Positions 21,105 to 25,103 of a stretch of 25,103 nt of DNA are shown here, piece after piece (the first letter of the stretch is position 1; the number at the start of each line of letters is the position of its first letter). The stretch is taken from NCBI GenBank assembly GCA_040255445.1, contig JBDZUZ010000039.1, forward strand, positions 1 to 25,103, given 5' to 3'. Under the pieces are notes generated by a model. That model saw nothing but the letters and a program-made list of their open reading frames with translations, had not been told where the DNA came from and did no database searches. The DNA comes from JBDZUZ01 sp040255445. Its GTDB lineage: Bacteria > Planctomycetota > Phycisphaerae > Phycisphaerales > UBA1924. The translations under genes were made by a program, and so were the position numbers.

Positions 21105-23150
21105 CTAGTTGACGGGCACGATCTGCATCTCGCCGGTCCGGGTGCTGTGGACGGCGGCGGGCGATTCGTCGTAGATCCAGGGGCCGATGAGGCCGTCCAT
21201 GTTGTAGAGCAGGATCGTTTTGTCGTCGGGTGCGAAGCGGCGCTCGGGCTTGAACGATGGGCCGCTGTAGCGGGCGGTCCTGGAGATGCGGACGGCGTCG
21301 ATCTGGCCGGTGAAGAACGAGGTCGGCGTGCCCTGGCCGGTGACATCGGCACCGATCATGAAGGGGTGATTGTTGCGGCGGCGCGAGCCCGAGCCGGCGG
21401 TCTCGCCGACGAGGTTGCCATCGACGTAGAGCAGGACTTTCTGGCCGTCGTAGACGCCGGCGATGTGGTGCCAGCGGTTGGACTGCAACATGGATTCGGC
21501 CGCGGCTGCGCTCACGTACGCGCCGCCGAGGTGGACGGAGAAGTGCGGCTTGCCGTTGCTCACGAAGATGCCGTAATCAGAGCTCTCGGTCTTGCAGAGC
21601 AGGCCGGTGCGGCCTTCGAACTCCTCACCGTTGAACCAGCACTCGATGGTGAAGGGGCCGTCTTCGATCGGGATGCGTGCGGAGGGGACGGCGATCGCGG
21701 CATCGGCGCGGAGGTCGAGGGCACGCTCGGGGGCGTTGGCCGCGATTGTCGGCGCGGGCAGGCGCAGGGGGAGGTCGACGGTGCGGGTGGGGATGGTGTA
21801 GCGGAAGGTGGGCGCGAGGTACTGGGTGTCGACGATCAGCGTTGGAGCATCGATGTAGGCATCGAGCGAGGCTTCGGGCCGCTCGACGCGGAAGGTGAAG
21901 GTCTTCGACTCGCCGGCCTTGATCTCGCCGTGGTCGTGATCGGGGCGGAAGACCCAGCGGGCATCGCGGCTGTCGGGCGTGAGCGTGACATCGATCACGC
22001 GGCTGGTGGGGTTGCTGAGCGTGACCTCGAACTGCGAAGAGGCGCGGCCGGAGGGTTCGAGCACGATCGTCTCTGCGAACCTGGGCGCGGCCTTGGCGAG
22101 CTGCTCGCACTCCTGCACGAGCTGCCCGTCGATCTCGCGGACATCCATGACCTCGCCGACGGGGACCGAGGCCATGGCGACCTGGTCCTTGCGGACGGTG
22201 ATGATGTGGAAGTGGTGCAGCCAGCCGGCCTGGGGAACCGTTTCATTCTGATGGCCGCCGGTGGTGGCGAGCGTTACGTATTCGATGCCGTCCTTGGGGT
22301 CGTAGCGCATGCGGTGGATATGGCCGGCGAAGACGGCGGTGACGTTGCCCGCGGCGACGAGGGCCTCGTGCACTTTGTCCCAGTCGTGGCCGTAGTTGCC
22401 CTTGAGCCAGCGGGGGTGATGCAGGAAGACGAAGACGTGATCGGCATCCTTGGTCTTGCTGAGCGTGTCCTTGAGCCAGGAGAGCTGGGCCTCGCTCATG
22501 ACCTGCGTCTCGGGCTTGCTGATGCTCTTCTCGCCGGTCTCCGGGTTGCCTTCATCGGAGTAGAGCACGACGAACCAGGAGTTCTTGTGCTCGAAGGCGT
22601 ACCACAGGGGGCCGAAGTGCATCTCGTACTTGTCTTCGTGCTCGCCCTGGGGCTTGAACTCCTCGGGGCCGCGGTAGTAGACATCGTGGTTGCCGGCGAC
22701 GGGGAACCACGGGCAGAGGAGGTTGTCCATGACGGCCTTGTACTCGCGCATCTGCACGAGCCATGGCTCGGTCTGGTTGTAGCCCTGGATGAGGTCCCCC
22801 ACTGTCAGGACCAGATCGGGCTCGATGAGGTTGGTGTCGCGGACGGCATCGGCGAGAACGGCGACGCCGTCATCGGGGCCGCCGGTGCGGTCGCCGAAGA
22901 CGACGAAGGTGAACGCATCCTTCTCTTCCGGGAGCGGGAGGATGCGCTTCACATCGCGGTTGGTGATGAAGCGAGCGGCGTCCTGCGTGGTCGGGTGCTT
23001 GGGGTTGCGGGGGTGGTGGTGGCGCGTGTGGCCGACGTTCTCCGATTCCGGGCCGGACTCGGGCTGGGCGAGGGCGGCGGGAACGCACACGAGCGATGCC
23101 GCGAGGAACGCGGCGCGGGATACGCGGAGCAGCGATGCGGTGGTCTTCAT
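21105..23150 (-). CDS. Secreted metallophosphoesterase with LamG domain
   Basis: 681 aa. A signal peptide (1-28, ending PAALA) predicts export. The phosphoesterase domain (~78-330) has D87 (FGDRTG), D119 (VGDLIQ), N154/H155 (GNHD), H244/H245 and the GHIH box (H277/H279): all metal ligands are intact. Residues ~390-470 are a beta-rich linker; ~475-650 form a LamG/concanavalin-like fold (FTIECWFNGEEFEGRTGLL, then NRWHHIAGVYDGQKVLLYVDG) expected to bind a sugar or polymer. It is thus likely an extracellular phosphatase fixed to a polysaccharide substrate or cell surface; actual substrate unknown. Start at 23150, in a normal signal-peptide context; divergent from the lipoprotein at 23231. Planctomycetes carry many such exported LamG hybrids. 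Confidence 0.94.
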   Translation of the reverse strand: MKTTASLLRVSRAAFLAASLVCVPAALAQPESGPESENVGHTRHHHPRNPKHPTTQDAARFITNRDVKRILPLPEEKDAFTFVVFGDRTGGPDDGVAVLADAVRDTNLIEPDLVLTVGDLIQGYNQTEPWLVQMREYKAVMDNLLCPWFPVAGNHDVYYRGPEEFKPQGEHEDKYEMHFGPLWYAFEHKNSWFVVLYSDEGNPETGEKSISKPETQVMSEAQLSWLKDTLSKTKDADHVFVFLHHPRWLKGNYGHDWDKVHEALVAAGNVTAVFAGHIHRMRYDPKDGIEYVTLATTGGHQNETVPQAGWLHHFHIITVRKDQVAMASVPVGEVMDVREIDGQLVQECEQLAKAAPRFAETIVLEPSGRASSQFEVTLSNPTSRVIDVTLTPDSRDARWVFRPDHDHGEIKAGESKTFTFRVERPEASLDAYIDAPTLIVDTQYLAPTFRYTIPTRTVDLPLRLPAPTIAANAPERALDLRADAAIAVPSARIPIEDGPFTIECWFNGEEFEGRTGLLCKTESSDYGIFVSNGKPHFSVHLGGAYVSAAAAESMLQSNRWHHIAGVYDGQKVLLYVDGNLVGETAGSGSRRRNNHPFMIGADVTGQGTPTSFFTGQIDAVRISRTARYSGPSFKPERRFAPDDKTILLYNMDGLIGPWIYDESPAAVHSTRTGEMQIVPVN

Positions 23151-23230
23151 GGTGCCCCAGCGTACACCAAGGCAACTCGGGACCGGACGCGTTGGAGCGT
23201 GAAGAATCCGTGAACGAAGGGAGTGGGTGT

Positions 23231-23671
23231 ATGGGCGTACGGAGTTGTGAACGTCATGGATGGTCGGCCGGGCTCGGCGGGGGATGTGCTCGCGGGCTCG
23301 CCGCGGCCGCGGCGGTGTTGCTTCTCGCAGCGGGCGGCTGCGCTCCGCCGAAGCGTGCTGGCGAGACGCTCGCGGCGACGGTGCGGGCGGGCGATGTGCG
23401 GACGCTGGAGGGCGACCAAGTCACGATCGCGATCATCGAGCGCAGCGCTGACGGTGAGCGGGTTGCGTGGTACCTCGGCCGGGCGTATCCCGCGGGCGAT
23501 GCGCCGGCGCGGGTCGATGTGCCGATCGATGCGGGGCGGCTGCGCGACGATGCGGAGTTCGCGGTCTCGGCGATCCTGGTGCGGGAGGGCCGCGTGGTGG
23601 CGCGCGGCATGGCCCCGATCGCCGCGGATGCGGCATCGGCAGGGGTCACGCTTGCGCCGGTTGCCGAGTGA
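23231..23671 (+). CDS. Small lipoprotein, possibly YbaY-like
   Basis: 146 aa from an ATG with AAGGGAG seven bases upstream. A basic start, hydrophobic run and lipobox LLAAGGC (Cys 37) make it a predicted lipoprotein, so it is acylated and anchored to a membrane. The mature part is a beta-rich domain (DQVTIAIIERSADGERVAWYL, then PARVDVPIDAGRLRDDAEFA and ILVREGRVVA) whose strand order resembles YbaY-type lipoproteins; this is a weak similarity. It faces the DUF1080 gene tail to tail with only 37 bp between stops and is divergent from the LamG phosphoesterase. Confidence 0.8.
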   Translation: MGVRSCERHGWSAGLGGGCARGLAAAAAVLLLAAGGCAPPKRAGETLAATVRAGDVRTLEGDQVTIAIIERSADGERVAWYLGRAYPAGDAPARVDVPIDAGRLRDDAEFAVSAILVREGRVVARGMAPIAADAASAGVTLAPVAE

Positions 23672-23678
23672 ACCAGAA

Positions 23679-23721
23679 TCAGTCGAGCGGGGCTGGGGCG
23701 GACCGGGCTCAGTCGAGCGGG
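23679..23721 (-). repeat. 13-bp direct repeat at a stop codon
   Basis: TCAGTCGAGCGGG occurs at 23679-23691 and 23709-23721. The second is the end and TGA of the DUF1080 gene on the minus strand; the first reproduces it exactly 30 bases further on, in frame. Confidence 0.88.
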
Positions 23722-25001
23722 ATGATGTTGATGTTGCGGAAGTGGATCGGCGTCCCTTCGCTCTGGAAGCCGATCGGGCCGGAGACGACTTCGCAGCCGG
23801 TGGCCTGGTTCACCATGTCGCCATTGACAAAGAGCGTGATCGTCCCGCCGTCGACGTGGATCTCGTAGGTGTTCCACTCGCCGATCGGGCGCTCGGCCTT
23901 GTGCATGGCCTTGGTGTTGCGGCCGTTGCGGCGGGCGGGGTCGGATTCCATGGAGGCATCGCCCAGCGCCCAGAAATCGCCGGCGGAGCCGCTCTGGAGC
24001 TGCGCCTCGATGCACTTTGGCCAGACCTTGTCTTCGCCAGCGATGCGGAGGAGCACGCCGCTGTTGCCGGCCTTCTTGGTGTCGGGGCTCCAGCGCCAGT
24101 CGAAGCGGAGGACGTAGTTGGTGTAGCTGTTCTTGGTGCGGAGATAGCCGTTGGGCGTGCCGGTGCACATCAGGACGCCGTCCTTGACGGTCCAGACATC
24201 TTCGGGCGCGGCCTGCTCCTTGAGGACCGGGACCCAGCCATTCAGCGACTTGCCGTCGAAGAGGGCGGTCTCGTTGGCCGGGGCAGCGCTGAGATCGCGC
24301 ACCTTGATGTCGCGGAACCAGACTTCCTGGCCGTGGTCCTGCAGCGCGAGGTGACCATTGGGCTGGATGCCGAAGCCGTCGTAGCCCTTGAACTTGCTCG
24401 CGGCGATCTTGCTGCGCCATTCGGGGGTGTCGAGACGCTGCTCGAGAACGATCTTGCCGTTGAGGGCGTGGGTGAGCAGGCCGCCCTTGAGGCGGATGCG
24501 TGCCGTGTTCCATTCGCCGGCCGGGTTGTAGGCCTTGTCCTTCGCGGGGCCGACGATGTCGTAGAGCGCGCCGGTGGCGTGCACGCCGTCGGCCGCTTCC
24601 TTCCAGCCGGCATCATCGAGGAGCTGGAACTCGGGGCCGGTCATCCAGGGATACTGGTGCCGCTCATCAACGCGGTACATGACGCCGCTGTTGCCGCCGG
24701 CGGCGCACTTGAAGTCGAGGATGAGTTCGAAGTCGGTGTACTGCTGCTTCGTAACGATGTCGCCGCCGCCGCTCTTGTCGGGGACGTGCCAGACGCCGTC
24801 TTTGATCACCCAGCCCTTCTCGGGCATGCCGTCTTTCTTGTAGCCGCGGAAGTGCTCGGCGGAGGACCCGTCGAAGAGGACCGTCCAGCCGGCGGCTTTC
24901 TCGGCGCGGGTGAGGCCGCTGTCGGGGTTGGTGTTCTGCATGGCCGCGGCTCCTGAGACCGCGAGCGCGAGGGCCGCGACCGGGCTGATTGCTCTGTGCA
25001 T
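23709..25001 (-). CDS. Secreted protein with two DUF1080 domains
   Basis: 430 aa with a signal peptide (1-20, ending GAAA). Two homologous concanavalin-like DUF1080 domains follow: ~37-235 (WTVLFDGSSAEHFRGY, WVIKDGVW, GGNSGVMYRV, EWNTARIRLKG) and ~244-430 (ALFDGKSLNGWVPV, WTVKDGVLMC, AGNSGVLLRI, EWNTYEIHVDG). DUF1080 proteins are annotated as 3-keto-disaccharide hydrolases or as glycan-binding modules and are abundant in planctomycetes. The internal duplication is in the protein, at low sequence identity, so it is old. Start ATG 25001 has GGAGG seven bases upstream. Nothing else is identifiable in 25002-25103, the leader of this gene. Confidence 0.95.
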   Translation of the reverse strand: MHRAISPVAALALAVSGAAAMQNTNPDSGLTRAEKAAGWTVLFDGSSAEHFRGYKKDGMPEKGWVIKDGVWHVPDKSGGGDIVTKQQYTDFELILDFKCAAGGNSGVMYRVDERHQYPWMTGPEFQLLDDAGWKEAADGVHATGALYDIVGPAKDKAYNPAGEWNTARIRLKGGLLTHALNGKIVLEQRLDTPEWRSKIAASKFKGYDGFGIQPNGHLALQDHGQEVWFRDIKVRDLSAAPANETALFDGKSLNGWVPVLKEQAAPEDVWTVKDGVLMCTGTPNGYLRTKNSYTNYVLRFDWRWSPDTKKAGNSGVLLRIAGEDKVWPKCIEAQLQSGSAGDFWALGDASMESDPARRNGRNTKAMHKAERPIGEWNTYEIHVDGGTITLFVNGDMVNQATGCEVVSGPIGFQSEGTPIHFRNINIIPLD

Positions 25002-25103
25002 GGTGATGCCTCCGTCGGTGTGAATGTGCAGCGTACCGGGTCGCGGGGCCAAGTGCGACGGGCGGCGGGCGTACAGGGCGGGCGTCCGGACGGGCGCTCC
25101 GGG

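Noticed and set aside
23223..24956. 577-residue plus-strand frame
   Set aside because: It covers the lipoprotein in a wrong frame and is antisense to the DUF1080 gene.

Overview
The window is high-GC bacterial chromosome, dense with genes on both strands. The content fits a member of the Planctomycetota, most likely a Phycisphaerae-like lineage. This is inferred from a secreted protein with two DUF1080 domains, a secreted LamG-metallophosphoesterase, a short HTH-receiver fusion, a glycine-rich RRM protein and a giant HrpA helicase; no rRNA or marker gene is present to prove it. I see no tRNA, rRNA, CRISPR array or intact insertion sequence.

Layout. 136-3400: a secreted HEAT-repeat protein (minus), divergent from a small HTH-receiver regulator (plus), each with a clear intrinsic terminator. 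3405-3991: an 8-bp tandem repeat array and a four-helix membrane protein. 4327-10341: a plus-strand cluster made of a sensor kinase, a sigma54-type response regulator (stop and start codons overlap), then a near-consensus sigma54 promoter preceded by two palindromes, then glutamate dehydrogenase, two Rnk-like RNA polymerase-binding proteins, an orphan TrkA-N protein and a third, divergent Rnk-like protein. 10399-11492: a self-standing promoter with an inverted repeat and an unrecognised protein whose linker is built from two repeat families. 11668-16338: a minus-strand run holding an RRM protein, a YjfB-like protein, a membrane metallophosphoesterase, an old-yellow-enzyme oxidoreductase, a TPR protein, a small membrane protein and a short HPF/RaiA-like protein. 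16513-20966: hrpA and a DUF3185 membrane protein on the plus strand. 21027-25001: a secreted LamG-phosphoesterase, a small lipoprotein, and the DUF1080 protein.

How it may work together. The most coherent unit is 4327-10341. Its own two-component pair is placed to drive a sigma54 promoter whose products join nitrogen/carbon metabolism (GDH) to a triplet of Rnk/GreA-C-domain proteins and a nucleotide-binding TrkA-N module. I read this as a locally wired nitrogen or stress response; this is inference. The plus strand is visibly C-rich over roughly 4-11.6 kb and G-rich on either side whatever the gene direction, so this block may be inverted or acquired.

Three dispersed or local repeat patterns also stand out: arrays of the 8-mer GTGGTCAC at three loci, two copies of a ~70-bp inverted-repeat element inside a reading frame, and short duplications spanning the stop codons of three minus-strand genes.
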